Source of the DNA: Salvelinus alpinus
Taxonomy: Eukaryota; Chordata; Actinopteri; Salmoniformes; Salmonidae
Assembly (NCBI RefSeq): GCF_045679555.1
Contig: NC_092094.1
Location: forward strand, 12,843,612 to 12,907,611
Length of the DNA stretch: 64,000 nucleotides
Reading direction: 5' to 3'
Part shown: piece by piece, positions 32,742 to 45,655 of the stretch
Numbering within the stretch: the first letter of the stretch is position 1
How the letters are laid out: every line of letters begins with the position of its first letter
The notes under the pieces: model-generated
Told to the model about the DNA's origin: nothing
The model's input: the letters and a program-made list of their open reading frames with translations, nothing else
The model's database searches: none
Position numbers and translations under genes: made by a program

Positions 32742-34398
32742 TTAGTCTAAACGGTATGGTCCCTCGGTGTACCATTGACTGGGAGGTTGTGTAGTCCACA
32801 GACTTATAGTCCTAATGATCAGCCATTCTTTCTGACTGGCAGTCACAACAATACGGACACACTCAATGTCAAAGGCAATCTTGTGGTCCACGTCTTGAAT
32901 CTCAATGTTGCCATATTTAAAGTCCCCTAATGTGATGTAGGAAGAACACTGCCTTCCTCTCTTTGTCCCCACCAGCTTCTCTCCTACTTCCAGAGCTCCA
33001 TGGTGCAGGATATCGTTCTGACGATCGTACGTTCCTGTCATGATTTTTATCTTGCTGATTTGAGTTGGTTCGTGTAAGATAATGACAAAGAAGTCTCCGG
33101 TAGAGGGGTGTTTCCCCCAAAAGTATTCATCCACACTGCTATAAGCCTTGGTGGCGTCATAGTTTTCAAATACATGAATGTTTGTGTATAAGCTAGCAGG
33201 AGGGTTGTCAGGGATATCAATGGAGTCTTCTTCAAAGTCATCATCCTTCAACTTGTTCTCTGCCCCTTTATATGAGGAGTAGTAGCCCATGTGCTGGAAC
33301 AAGGAGGGCTTGAAGCGGATCACGTCTTTCTGGGCAAGCAGGTCCCGGAAGTGAATGAGGAGCCAGTCACAGGGCATCTCCTGGTAGAACATGAGCAGGA
33401 AGTGGGCCAGGCGTGGCAGGTCTCTTGAGTGGTAGAGCTTCCCTATGTAGCCAAGCTTGGAGAACTCCAGCATCACCCAGTAGGAGCCTTCCCTGGAGGT
33501 GACCACCTTCTTCAGGGATGTCAGAAAGTTCCGTGAGCAGCGGACATCATCCTCCAGCATCATGTAGAAATCAGAGAGGTTGGTGCAGAAGTTGAGGAGA
33601 AAGGCGTAGTCGACGTTCTGCTTGGAGCGGAATCGTACCCTGTCCTCTGGGTCATTGTAGTTCCTTTTTAGCCCATCCAGTGATGGATAGTACTCCTCAG
33701 GGGCATGGATCACCAAGAGATGCCCAGCGATGATGTGGTGGGCAAACTTCCTGGAGATGTCCTGCACCAGGTTTTCACACCAGGCCAGGTCAAAGTCTGC
33801 CAGGTGGACCACCACCACAATCTCTTTCAGCTCCTCATAACTGGACTGGTCAAAAATAGATTTGATTGTCTCCATGAGGTAATTCCCTCTTTTTCTTTTG
33901 ACGGATGACAATCCAATGGTTAGATATTCTGTAAACACAAACATTGATATGACTATATAAATAATAATAATAAAAAGACAAATCAATGACTTTCAGGATG
34001 AAATACATGTGTATCTACAGGTATATTAAAAGGTACATTTACTCTTTCGGGGCAGTGGGTTCCCAGCGAGGTAACGATATGTGACGTTTATGGTTCCAGA
34101 GAAATTAGTGAGGTCTCTGAAGGTGTGAACATATCTCTCAGTGTTTGAAGGATGAATTGATGTCTCTCTCAGCGGTCTTTTACCCGCCTCCTAAAAAACG
34201 ACAGCATTGTTACTCAAATGTAAAATACAAATATGACATCATAGGAAGGAAGATCCAGAGACAGCCTACCATCATGTATCCATCCTCCATGTAGAGATTG
34301 AAGAAGAGGAGACAGGTGATCAGGACCCCCAGGAAGGGGATGGTGGAGCGTTTACGGAAACACCTCATCTTGTCCTGGGACTTCCACACCAGCCTCAT
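32742..34398 (-). CDS. mgat4c: Alpha-1,3-mannosyl-glycoprotein 4-beta-N-acetylglucosaminyltransferase C (GnT-IV family)
   Basis: Golgi type II membrane protein of the GnT-IV family, which adds GlcNAc in beta-1,4 linkage to the mannose core of N-glycans; activity of the C form is less certain than that of A and B. Coding exons: 34398-34270, 34190-34043, 33928-32742; phases agree, giving 487 residues. A short basic cytoplasmic tail ([11 protein letters not shown]) precedes one hydrophobic segment (about 19-36, [17 protein letters not shown]). The glycosyltransferase-54 domain starts near [17 protein letters not shown] (94) and holds the acidic MMLEDDV motif (EDD 218-220), a likely metal/nucleotide-sugar site. 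[14 protein letters not shown] and QKEWLIIR are typical of MGAT4C. The start ATG is chosen because it precedes the conserved DKMRC-RKRST segment; the exon begins upstream at 34412. Further 5' noncoding exons are likely but not identified. Confidence 0.94.
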
Positions 34399-34730
34399 GA
34401 TGGTGACAGTCACTGGGGGAAGAGAAACAACAACATTAAAACAGCCTAATCAGTTAAAGCAAAGGATATCATTGATGCGCACAGATTTCCTGTAGAGCTC
34501 ACTGGAAGATTTTTATTTAATCCCCTAAAGCAAGTTGTTTGAACAAATTGGTCGTTTTCATTCGTAAAAGACTGTCTGTGTGTGTAGGTTGATCTACATC
34601 CCCCAAAGTCAATCCAGTTTTGTTGAATGTACAGTATGTCTATGTGAGTGCGTACACAGAACTGCCTGTACCATGTGTTTTTGATGTGCTTGTTTGAATT
34701 CAGCAGTGCATATATGCATATGTAAGGTAT

Positions 34731-35595
34731 GTACAGCTCTGGAAAAAATTAAGAGACTACTGCAAAATTATCAGTTTCTCTGGTTTTACTGTTTATAGGT
34801 ATGTGTTTGGGTAAAATTAACAGTTTTGTTTTATTCTATAAACTACTGACAACATTTCCCCCAAATTCCAAATAAAACATTGTAATTTAGAGCATTTATT
34901 TGCAGAAAATGACAACTGGTCAAAATAATGAAAATAAATATGCAGTGTTGTCAGACCTCGAATAATGCAAAGAAAATAAGTTCATATTTATTTTTAAACA
35001 ACAAAATACTAATGTTTTAACTTAGGAAGAGTTCAGAAATCAATATTTGGTGGAATAACCCTGATTTTCAATTACAGCTTTCATGCATTTTGGCATACTC
35101 TCCACCAGTCTTTCACATTGATGTTGAGTGACTTTATACCACTCCTGGCGCAAAAATTCAAGCAGCTCGGCTTTGTTTAATGGCTTGTGACCATCCGTCT
35201 TCCTTTTGATCACATTCCAGAGGTTTTTAATGCGGTTCAGGTCTGGAGATTGGGCTGGCCATGACAGGGTCTTGATCTGGTGGTCCTCCATCCACACCTT
35301 GACTGACCTGGCTGTGTGGCATGGAGCATTGTCCTGCTGGAAAAACCAATCCTCAGAGTTGGGGAACATTGTCAGAGCAGAAGGAAGCAAGTTTTCTTCC
35401 AGGACAACCTTGTACGTGGCTTGATTCATGCGTCCTTCACAAAGACAAATCTGCCTGATTCCAGCCTTGCTGAAGCACCTCCAGATCATCACCGATCCTC
35501 CACCAAATGTCACAGTGGTTACGAGACACTGTGGCTTGTAGGCCTCTCCAGGTCTCGCACGCACTGTGAAACTTGGCGGAGGATCGGTGATATGC
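34731..35595 (-). mobile_element. 3' half of a Tc1-like transposon
   Basis: The left end TACAGCTCTGGAAAAAATTA is a TIR. A minus-strand frame (35040-35560) encodes the transposase C-terminal half with FGGGSVMIWRCF, FQQDNAPCHTA (second Asp) and WPAQSPDLNRIKNLW, where the position expected to be the third catalytic Glu is Lys. The 5' half and right TIR are missing. Similar TATGCATATGTA stretches flank both sides (34715 and 35591). Confidence 0.9.
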
Positions 35596-35762
35596 ATATG
35601 TATACATGCAATGTATTGTGAGTGTGTGTATGTATGTATGTGTGTTGTGCATGTGTGCATGTGTGTGCGCTGAGACATACACACACTTGTACAGTGTGTT
35701 GTACGGCTCTCCATCTCCAGCCATTCCCAGTGGGCCTCTGGCAGAGCGCTAATCTGGGTCAA

Positions 35763-37980
35763 AGTGCAAACTTCTGAGAAGGGCCTGGGAGAGGCTCGTT
35801 TACAAATGAATCATTCCTCCCGTCCTCGTTACGCTCGCCACTGATGGAACCACAAAGCCTTTCATGTTTCCTTCTGATCTTAAAGGTAAATACTCAGAGA
35901 GCTTTCACTCTGGAAACAGCTTGGATCAAAAGCCTTATTCAATAGGAGCATATTGTTCCCCAATATAGGACAGAAGTGGGAAAGAGGTTGTGTACCTGGA
36001 AGTGTTGCTGAGAGACCTGCAGTATATTGGTAGAAATATGAGCTGTGCTATTGTAGGGTTGTCTGATTACAAATGAACATTTTCTGTAATGTACAGTTTA
36101 AACAGCCTCTGAGATGGATGTATGCTGACAGGAACAAATTGATCGTACTCTTCCCATTAAAAAAACATTATTGAAGAGGTGAATATATTCTTTACAGACA
36201 ACTGCCAGCACACCAGCCGAGGTCCACCTTTGGCTCATTTCCTAACAATTTCCAAACTTCCTGTAAAATGAATATAAATATACATCGCTGTTTGAGTGAA
36301 TCCATTTGCATCACAGAATGATAATGAAGAAAAAGTGCTTTCAAAAAAGCCAATTAATCTTATGTAAAACGGCTGCTCAATGCGGCTAATGAGATGCCAT
36401 TTTAATAAGCGGGTGTGTTGTACAACAAAGCCATTTGGTAAACACTATTGTTCATTTGTTTGATGACAACATTCAGGTAACATGCAGCCTAGGCGCCAGT
36501 CTGTTTCTGCATCAGCCAACTTGTTGTTGCCTTGTCAAACATGGGGACCAGTGAGTCGAGTTTAAAGTTTTCCAAGCTTTGCACCGGCCTCTTCAAATAT
36601 TCATGCCCACACTGTGTGTAGTCTTCAGCACATTAATGTGATGTTACAGTGTGGGCTGAAGCACTGCAACCAGCCAGCCACAGAAGAGCTTCATTGGTCT
36701 TAAACCTACAATTTCATCAAATTCATCACTAAAAATACAAAATTATACTACAAATTACAGTCACATTTACCCTGTAAAAATGACAAGTAGCCACCATGTG
36801 ACACCAATCTCTTCAACCAGCCCAGTCAGCTACTTGATCTATCAGGCCCTTATTGAATGGATGATGACTGCTATTATCCATAGCCTTAAAATATGATATT
36901 CAACATATGATCATGGTGTACATAAAGCTACGCCATTTATTCACTCAGCTATAGCAGTACATAAAAAATGGTCACGTCTCTCGCCTTCCTAATGGCAGTG
37001 ATGCTGAATATGGTTATGGTGTCATTGAGTGTCCTCTCACACCACACCACCACCCCCCCCCCCCCCCCCACCACCCCACTCCGGCTCAGTGCTGCTGGGC
37101 TGTGACGGACTGTGGAGTCCATTTTGTCACCTTGTTTCATTCTGTCTCAGATTGGAAATGCATGGAGGATTATTGCCTGGTGTTCAGGATGAGTGATGAT
37201 GGGCACTGAGCCTGGCCTGGCCTGCTCTTTCGCTCCTCTTGTTTGTGTGGGGCTGTCAGAGCTCATCTGGAGGAAAGAGAAATCGATTATGTGGGTCATG
37301 GGTGTTAGTGGACATTTCAGTTTGTTTTATTGTGTCTCGGGGAAAACATTCATAACATCACTAATAACAATAGCAATGACTATTGAAACAACAAAGAAGA
37401 GGAAATAGGGAAGGAAGATGGTACTTCTTCCAAATGATATGGATATATCCATCAGACATGCACACAGGTTTGAGGAGCTGGAAATGCAGCTGAGATTTGC
37501 TGGCCAATATGTATGTAGCCACAGGATTCTTTTAATTAAAACCTCTTAGATATAAGGTGTCCTTTCTGGTACCGGTTCCGACCATCATTTTCGCTTAAAA
37601 ATCGACATGTAGATTGAAATGGCTTGCATTGAGCAAAAGCCCTGGTTCCCACGGACACAGTCACAGTCATTTTTCTGTACCTGTGTGAAGTAGTATGTGA
37701 AATCTGAAACCACTTGAAGCTGGGATGTCCCACCTACCATTTAATTCGCTCTTCCGACTGTCCATCAACTCTTGGCTCCTACAGCTCAGCCACTGACAAA
37801 GAATACCATCGTTACATCATAGCACATCCATCTAAAATAATTCATAGATTTTAAACAAAAAAACACTTTCTGTTTGTCATGAAAGGCGAGTTCCTAACGA
37901 GTTCAGGAAGCCAAGCTAGAGCTCTGTGAAACATTTTGACCTAAAGAGACTTAAATAATATACACATTTTCTCTAACACT
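35763..37980. other. Non-repetitive region upstream of mgat4c
   Basis: Mostly single-copy-looking, AT-rich sequence without a gene. It includes a C-run at about 37056-37069. The segment 36230-36580 carries several homeodomain-like cores (CAATTAATC, CTAATGAG, TTAATAAG) and no repeat features. Confidence 0.4.
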
Positions 37981-39110
37981 AAACATACCAGTGGAGGCTC
38001 CTCTGAGGAGGAATGGGAGGACCATTCTCCTCAGTGAATTTATATATTGACATTTCGCCAAATAATTTACTAAAACACATTGTTTTGCAATGAAGGTCTA
38101 CAGTAGCCTCAACAGCACTCTGTAGGGTAGAACCATGGTGTAGCCGGAGGACAGCTAGCTTCCATCCTCCTCTTGGTACATTGGCTTCAATACAAAACCT
38201 AGGAGGCTCTTGGTTCTCACCCCCTTCCATAGACTTACACAGTAATTATGACAAATTCCGGAGGACGTCCTTCAACCTATCGAAGCTGTTGCAGCTTGAA
38301 CTGACATGTTGTCCACCCAATCAAAGGACCAGAGAATGAATCTAGTACTGAAAGCATAGACTACAGCTAGCTAGCATTGCAGTGCAAAAAATGTGGTGAG
38401 TAGTTGACTCATAGAGAGAGTAAGACAATAGTTGAACAGTTTTCAGCAAATTGATTTCTTCAAGAATGAAGTAGAAGCAAGAGAAAGAGAGAGAGGGAGA
38501 GATTATTATGTTTTTTTCACTTTAACTTAACTTACAAACACCCGGCTCAAACAGACGGACGCTATGTTAGCTAGTTGGCTATGACTATCCAACACAACAC
38601 TGGAACTCTTCCAAGTCAAGGTAAGCTTTTGGTTTTATTAATGTATTGCCACCGGGGCCCGCCAGTGTAACTGCTAAACTGCTTACTGACTTTACACTAA
38701 CGTTACTGCACGATTGTAGCGGGTTTACTAACGCATCAGTTCTATTAGCTATGTTGACTAGGACGTTACTTTAGCTGATATGGGGACAACGATGTACGCT
38801 GTGTGTAACGGTTAGGACATGGTTTGGCTTGGAAAGGTTATTTCGCCTGGTTACGTACAGCTGATGTGTTGTGCATTGAAGTCCACAAAAGAAGGGAAAA
38901 GGTGAGAGGAGGAGAGTACATATAGGCGAGAAGGAATACAACGTGGCTGCTATGAAAGTGATCTGTGTTTACGTGTGATAAGGGGTGTATTCATTCCACC
39001 AATTCTGTTGAAAAACGCTTCTTAAACATGGGGCAAACGAAACAGGGATAAAAATACCTGAATTTGTCCAATAGAAACTCTTGTTTGCAACAGCTGTCTG
39101 TCACCTCAAA
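37981..39110. repeat. Probable dispersed repeat, family unknown
   Basis: Begins CCAGTGGAGGCTCCTCTGAG and runs through GCACGATTGTAGCGGGTTTA and GCATTGAAGTCCACAAAAG to AAAAACGCTTCTTAAACATG. I recall these phrases from many salmonid loci, which suggests a non-coding transposon remnant. It occurs once in this window, so the call rests on memory. Confidence 0.45.
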
Positions 39111-39211
39111 TGAGTCCTCAGCAGTTTATATTTAAAAATAATAATTTCTTTGAGTATGCAGCATTACTAGTTATTGTTTATAGCCGCCTCATAATAAATT
39201 ATGACTATTTA

Positions 39212-39415
39212 TTTAACCTTTATTTTAACTAGGGAAGTCAGTTAAGAACAAATTCTTAATTACAATGACGGTCTACCGGGGAACAATGGGTTAACTGCCT
39301 TGTTCAGGGGCAGAACGACATCTTCTTTTTTTTACCTTGTCAGCTCGGGGATTCGATGCAGTAACCTTTCGTTTACTGGCCCATCGCTTTAACCACTAGG
39401 CGTAGATTACATTTT
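39212..39415 (-). mobile_element. SINE-like repeat, minus strand
   Basis: On the plus strand it begins with a complementary tail (AACTAGGGAAGTCAGTTAAG, AACAAATTCTTA), then GACGGTCTACCGGGGAAC, GGGTTAACTGCCTTGTTCAG, TTACCTTGTCAGCTCGGGG and AACCACTAGGC. The tail is the same as in the SINEs and LINE of this window; the body matches 50870-50960. Confidence 0.8.
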
Positions 39416-39689
39416 CGTTTACATTTAGTTACATCATCTCTGTTTTTATCTCATGCTGTTCCACCTGAATGTTTCCAGTGCAACTGTTGATATTTGATGT
39501 CAGATGAACTGTCAGTTCCCAGGGCTGATCACTTGGTTACTCTACATTATTTTACAGATTGTCAAATCTAGAATCTAGAACTAGTGGACCAGTGGATCCA
39601 TCCAGACCCCTGTGTTTCTACACAGGGAGAGAGTTAGTGAACAGTGCAAGTTATACTTGGACACAAACTGTTTGAATCAATGTTGTTTC

Positions 39690-40410
39690 AACGTAATGTG
39701 TCAAGTATTGTGATGTGGAATCTATGTAGAAAATACATTGGATTTGCAAAAAGTGAAATTTCAACCACTTAATTATGTCATCACGGGAACCAATTTTCAA
39801 CATAGACAAACCATGTATGAAATATGTTGAATTTGATCATACATACATCATAAATGGATTATTTCTGTAATTTGAAAGTTACATATCTTGAAAACGTCAT
39901 TGCTGTCAAGCAAAACATAGAACTATGGCAACAATGGACTAATGAAAAGAATCCCAAAAGATAGATTTGGGAGGAAACTCCTTTAATAATGAATATGTTG
40001 GATTCATGTCTCCATTTCAACCAAAATCTAAGTTAAAGAATAGGACTAAATCAAATAACACTTTATTAAACGTGCATTTAAAGTTTGATTTGATGTCCTT
40101 TTCTTTAACTTAGATTTTTGGTTGAGATGGAGACGTGAATGCAACATATCAATTATACATTTGTAGACAAACTGGAATTAAAATCACACTAGGTCACTGG
40201 CACAAAATATACATCTCCTTCAAATGTTGATATTTTGTCGTGTTGACAACCAAACACAACTCAATATCACTTTTGCAAATACAGTAAATAGCCTATTAAC
40301 TTGTCAACAAGTTATCAAATTAAATGTTGGATTCACATCTCCAACTAAACCAAAAATAAAAGTTTAAAAAATAGGATTAAGCCAGTGGCTCAGATGAAAC
40401 TATCCAAGCA
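39690..40410. repeat. AT-rich dispersed repeat with an internal hairpin
   Basis: The core 39997-40149 is an inverted repeat with arms of about 46 bp: TGTTGGATTCATGTCTCCAT at left, ATGGAGACGTGAATGCAACA at right. The flank (TATTGTGATGTGGAATCTAT ... TTGGATTTGCAAAAAGTG) resembles the repeat at 61235-61505. Non-coding, MITE-like. Confidence 0.65.
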
Positions 40411-41927
40411 TTAGATACAATGCATTCGGAAAGTATTCAGACCCCTTGACTTTTTCCACATTTTGTTCCATTACAGCCTTATTCTAAAATTGATAAAATA
40501 TTTTTTTTCTCCTCATCAATCTACGCACAATACTCCATAATTACAAAGCAAAAACAAGTTCTTAGAATTTTTTGAAAATGTATATAAACCCCCCCCCCCC
40601 CCGGAAATATCACATTTAGATAAGTATTCAGACCCTTTACTCAGTACTTTGTTCAAGCAACTTTGGCAGCGATTACAGCCTCGAGTCTTCTTGGATATGA
40701 CGCTACAAGCTTGGCACACCTGTATTTGTTGAGTTTCTCCCATTCTTATCTGCAGATCCTCTCAAGCTATGTCAGGTTGCATGGGGAGTGTCACTGCACA
40801 GCTATTTTTAGGTCTTTCCAGAGATGTTTGATCGGGTTCAAGTCCGGGCTCTGGCTGGGCCACTCGAGGACCTTCAGAGACTAGTCCCGAAGACACTCCT
40901 GCATTGTCTTTGCTGTGTGCTTAGGGTTGTTGTCCTGTTGGAAGGTGGAACTTTGTTCTAGTCTGAGGTCCGGAGCATTCTGAAGTGGGTTTTCATCAAG
41001 GATCTCTCTGTACTTTGCTCCGTTCAGCTTTCCCCCGATCCTAACTAGTCTCCCAATCCCTGCTGCTGAAAAACAGCCCCACAGCATGACGCTGCCACCA
41101 ACATGCTTCACCGTAGGGATGGTACCAGGTTTCCTCCAGGGGTTATGCTTGGCATTAAGGCTAAAGAGTTCAATCTTGGTTTCATCAGACCAGAGAATCT
41201 TGTTTCTCATGGTCTGAGTCCTTTAGGTGCCTTTTGGCAAACTCCAAGCGGGCTGTCATGTGCCTTTTACTGAGGAGTGGCTTCCGTCTGGCCACTCTAC
41301 CATAAAGGCCTGATTAGTCGAGTGCTGCAGAGATGGTTGTCCTTTTGGAAGGTTCTCACATCTCCACAGAGGAGCTCTGGAGCTCTGTCAGAGTGACCAT
41401 TGGTTTCTTGGTCACCTTCCTAACCAAGGCCCTTCTCCACCAATTGCTCAGTTTGGCCAGGTGGCCAAGCTCTAGGAAAAATCTAGGTGGTTCCAAACTT
41501 CTTCCATTTAAGAATGATGGAGGCCACTGTGTTCTTGGGGACCTTCATTGCTGCAGAAATGTTTTGGTACCCTTCCCCAGATCTGTGCCTCGACACAATC
41601 CTGTCTCGGAGCTCTACGGACAATTCTTTCGACCTCATGGCTTGGTTTTTGCTCTGACATGCACTTTAAACTGTGAGTACTTATGTAAACAGGTGTGTGC
41701 CTTTCCAAATCATGTCCAGTCAATTGAATTTACCACAGATGGACTCCAATCAAGTTTTTGAAACATCTCAAGGATGATCAATGAAAATAGGATGCACCTG
41801 AGCTCAATTTCGAGACTCATAACAAAGGGTCTGAATACTTATGTAAACAAGGTATTTCTGTTTTTTATTTGTAATAAATTTGCAAACATTTCTAAAAACC
41901 TGTTTTCACTTTTTCATTATGGGGTAT

Positions 41928-42140
41928 TGTGAGTGGCGCAGAAGTCTAAAGCACTGCATCTCAGTGCAAGAGGCGTCACTATAGTGCCTGGTTCGAATCC
42001 AGGCTGTATCACATCCGGCCGTGATTTGGAGTCCCATAGTGGGGCGCACAATTGACCAAGCGTCGTCCGGATTTGGCCGGAGTATAGGCCGTCATTGTAA
42101 ATAAGAATTTGTTCTTAACTGACTTGCCTAGTTAAATTTT
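41928..42140 (+). mobile_element. tRNA-derived SINE within the Tc1 element
   Basis: Starts GAGTGGCGCAGAAGTCTAAA, with well-kept B box GGTTCGAATCC, then GTCCCATAGTGGGGCGCAC, and tail TAAATAAGAATTTGTTC, TTAACTGACTTGCCTAG. The first bases of the canonical head are missing. Confidence 0.92.
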
Positions 42141-42150
42141 TAAAAAGAAA

Positions 42151-42349
42151 GAAGAGGGGGGATGGAGAGAGACAACACTGTTATCTCTCCCCCCTCAGGG
42201 TGAAATAGATACTTATCAGGACCAACCTCAAAAGGTACAGGGCGTAATTCATCAGCTTTCCTTTAGTGGTATCATGTCAGTAGCATGCCTTAGGAACAGC
42301 CAGATAATGGGGTTGCATGGGGTTTCGTGAAGCGTGAGCTCCTCACACT
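42151..42349. repeat. Copy of the 16641-16868 segment
   Basis: It follows the SINE exactly as at 16641 and ends GAAGCGTGAGCTCCTCACAC, just before Tc1 sequence resumes. It lacks about 26 bp present in the other copy (after TATCATGT). Confidence 0.85.
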
Positions 42350-42378
42350 TAACGTAACAAAATGTGGAAAAAGTGAAG

Positions 42379-43613
42379 AGGTACGTTGAAATTACGTTAA
42401 AAAAAAAGTGTTTACTCAATCGTTAATCTCGGCACCCAGAACAAAATTGCTCAATTGTTGATGTATTTGTCTCATGAATCATCCATTGGCCCAATAAGCA
42501 TCAATGGGAGGTGATTCGTATCTTGGCATGTGGGTGGGTACACTACTCACAACACATTTGACTGAGGTCATTGCTCAGTCTGGTCTCCAGCGTAGATATA
42601 ATCAATTCCCTATTATTACATTATTCCAGTTGCTTGAGGCCCTGGGCCATCAGGCTGTGGAATATGATATTGCTGGAGACTTTCCCAGCGTGATGACTGT
42701 CTGTCAGCGTTGCACCAGGAGGAGGATTGGGAACTATCCAGCTAGTCTGAGTCCCATTTCCAATGACGAACAGCCCTCTTGTGACAAGTCAATAATGCCC
42801 TGAGGGACCATACTTGCCATGGATCATTCTGGAGACATGACAGTGTGTGTTGTTGCACAAATGCCAAGAAGAGAATAGGGGTGATATCAGACTGTGGGAA
42901 AATCTGTTATTTTGATTTTTCATTTGATTTCAAATTATTTTACGTGAGAGAATGGCTGTAGATACAACAGGGAAGAACATTATTAGGTAAGATATTATTA
43001 CAGATGAAAATGACAAGTCCATCACATTTACATTGTCAAATAAATGTCAAATAAAACCTGTATTCACAAGCCTATTGTCTTGTAAGCACCTCGCTTCCCT
43101 CCCTTATACTACCTTGTAGTAACATTCACTGGGCATGTTTTGTTAGTGTTTACAACCCAAAAAATACCAATAAAAATCACTACAGTCTTGAGGTTAACAT
43201 TTCAGGAGATAGTAGGAGAAGATTCAATGATGCAGTATACAGGTCTCGATTAGATGTTGGTCTCCATAGTGACCACCAGAGTAATTGTAAGGTAGCATTA
43301 ATAAGTGGGTCCTGCAGGGTTGATCTCAGTGGTACAGTTAAAGGGGGAAAAAACGATGTAATGACTGATGAACATGGTTATATACAATTGTTTCCAACAG
43401 GCAGTGTTGATTAATCACACAGGGGGTTGGTGACACCAGACCCAACACCCTCTATTGGAGCTGGGTAGTGAGGCTGCAGGGAGGCGCTGCTCTAGGACAC
43501 AGTGGCTCAGCTGACAGGAGGGGTGAACATGTCATCTTTCCAGGAAACCTATGAACAGACAGAATGACAGACTGAGGGATGTGAAGGGATGTAGTAGCAG
43601 AAGTATCTGAGTT
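42379..43613. other. Intergenic, no gene seen
   Basis: AT-rich sequence. The short frame at 42504-42803 includes FSVMTVCQRCTRRR-like and PSCDKSIMP residues but no recognisable domain; 42600-42850 could be a decayed transposon piece. Confidence 0.4.
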
Positions 43614-44103
43614 GGGTTCAGGATCAGGGACAGGTTCAGGATCAGGTTCAGAATCAGGGACAGAATCAGGGACAGAATCAGGGACAGGGATAGGATCAGG
43701 GACAGGACCAGGATCAGGGACAGAATCAGGGACAGAATCAGGTTCAGGATCAGTGACAGGATCAGGAACAGGGATAGGATCAGGGATAGGATCAGGGATA
43801 GGATCAGGGATAGGATCAGGGATAGGATTGTGTTCAGGGACAGGATCAGGTTCAGGGACATGATCAGGATTAGAGGCAGGATCAGGGACAGGATCAGGTT
43901 CAGGATTAGAGACAGGATCAGGGACAGGATCAGGTTCAGGATTAGAGACAGGATCAGGGACAGGGTCAGGTTCAGGATTAGAGACAGGATCAGGGACAGG
44001 ATTTGAGACAGGATCAGGATTAGAGACAGGATCAGGGACAGGATCAGGGACAGGATTAGGGACAGGATCAGGGACAGGATCAGGGACAGGATCAGGTTCA
44101 GGA
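43614..44103. repeat. Minisatellite based on a 6-bp motif (ATCAGG/GACAGG)
   Basis: Built of ATCAGG, GACAGG, TTCAGG and ATTAGA hexamers arranged partly in 36-bp units (near 43860-43995). Because the base unit is 6 bp it keeps frames open. The minus frame reads Pro-Asp-Pro-Val repeats (243 codons with flanks). No splice or domain evidence supports a protein. Confidence 0.93.
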
Positions 44104-44760
44104 TGTGTCAGGCAGCAGCAGTTATTGGTAGAATACTGATGAAGGGGTGATATTCCCCATACTACCCGTCTTGTGTCCACAGAACTCGCACTGTCTGCTT
44201 TGCCATCACAAACACAGTTTGGGTGGAACTAAGTGTGGAAAACCCAATAACCTTTTATCCTACTAGGATTACTTGCAGGAAAGGCTGCCAAATAGTTCTG
44301 TAGAGAATGATGAGGCAACCTAACGGCCAACTCTGCCAAAACGACTCCAACAACTAACTGGCACTGAACAGCCAGACTCAATATACCTGAGGCATTCTAT
44401 CATGCCTAGCCTGTCTGTCTAGTTCCCAATCTGCTCCTCTGCAGGTCTGTCTGTATGACAGAGTAATGAGAGACCAGTACTACCACACAGATTTCCTCCA
44501 AGACCACTGGATTACTACTTCACTGCAGGCGGTTGAAAAGTCTACCCATGTTCTCACCAAATCAATTCTAATTGGTTTCTTTTGGTCGATAATTTGCTCA
44601 TTGCTCTGCTATTTCAGTCTAAATGCAGCTCAATGCATCAATCTACAGGTTATGTGGTTAAATACAATTTCTAACAGTCGTATAACCTTGTAACAATGTG
44701 TGGAAAGTGTAAGGTGTTGTAAGTGAACAGGGCTGTGGTTGCCTATGTATGCCTCTTAAA

Positions 44761-45196
44761 AGGTTCACCCACGGGTTCACCACCATGTTCACCACCGGGT
44801 TCCACCACAGGTTCACCTACAAGTTCACCCACGGGTTCACCACCATGTTCACCACCGGGTTCCACCACAGGTTCACCTACAAGTTCACCCACGGGTTCAC
44901 CACCATGTTCACCACCGGGTTCCACCACAGGTTCACCTACAAGTTCACCCACATGTTCACCACCGGGTTCCACCACAGGTTCACCTACAAGTTCACCCAC
45001 ATGTTCATGCACAGGTTCACCGAGAGGTTCACTAACCGGTTCACCCACGGGTTCACCACTGGGTTCACCACCGGGTTCAACCACAAGTTCACCACCAGGT
45101 TTAACCACAGGTTCACGCACAGGTTCACCACCAGGTTCACCCACTGGTTCATCCATTGGTTCACCCACAGGTTCACCCACTGGTTCACCACCGGGT
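44761..45196. repeat. 12-bp minisatellite with 60-bp higher-order unit
   Basis: Basic motif GGTTCACCCACG and variants. The first three 60-bp blocks (from 44761, 44821 and 44881) are almost identical, later copies diverge. Four open frames cross it as an artefact of a period divisible by 3. Confidence 0.94.
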
Positions 45197-45655
45197 AAAA
45201 ACAGCATCACTCAAATTATTAAGAGCAACACTGAAGGTTCAGCTCTGGTACACCTGAGGCCAGATGGGAGTCCACAGACAGACAACAGGTAGACTGTCCA
45301 GGACATTTTTTTTCTTCTCATTTAGACATCACATCAGAACTGTGTGGTTCCCCAGACCTGGCATATAGGAGATGCAGCCAGTCTAGCATTCAAAAAGCTC
45401 AGTCAGTGATGATTTCAGAGAATGTGTGAATGAATGCTACGAGTCAGACGTATATACCTCCAGCTAAGACAAAGGTGTGATGAGGAGATTGTCCACATAA
45501 GCAGAAAAGAGAAAGGTGCCATACATGTACTCGCTCCCAGTGATGTTGTGACAAGGGAATGTGTAATTTACGTGATAACGACTGTTTATGAGAACGCTAA
45601 GCCAAGGCATTGATGGGCTCTGCGATGCTGGAGAGAGGCCAGACAATAAAGAGCC

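Larger units (their letters stand above)
40414..42378 (-). mobile_element. Tc1-like transposon, degraded and interrupted
   Basis: The left TIR reads CATTCGGAAAGTATTCAGAC. The minus-strand transposase is broken into frames: 41210-40881 carries [14 protein letters not shown] (first Asp), VGGSVMLWGCFSAAG and FQQDNNPKHTA (second Asp). Near the right end, TTTTCATTATGGGGTATTGT stops at 41927, a SINE plus about 200 bp follows, and the element resumes at 42351 with AACGTAACAAAATGTGG. The outermost right TIR is lost. Confidence 0.9.

Noticed and set aside
43452-44180. Open frame of 242 codons rich in Pro-Asp-Pro-Val
   Set aside because: Produced by a 6-bp-based tandem repeat; flanks show no homology and other frames are also open.
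44723-45292. Gly-Ser-Pro-Thr-rich open frame of 189 codons
   Set aside because: A 12-bp minisatellite opens four frames at once; no gene evidence.
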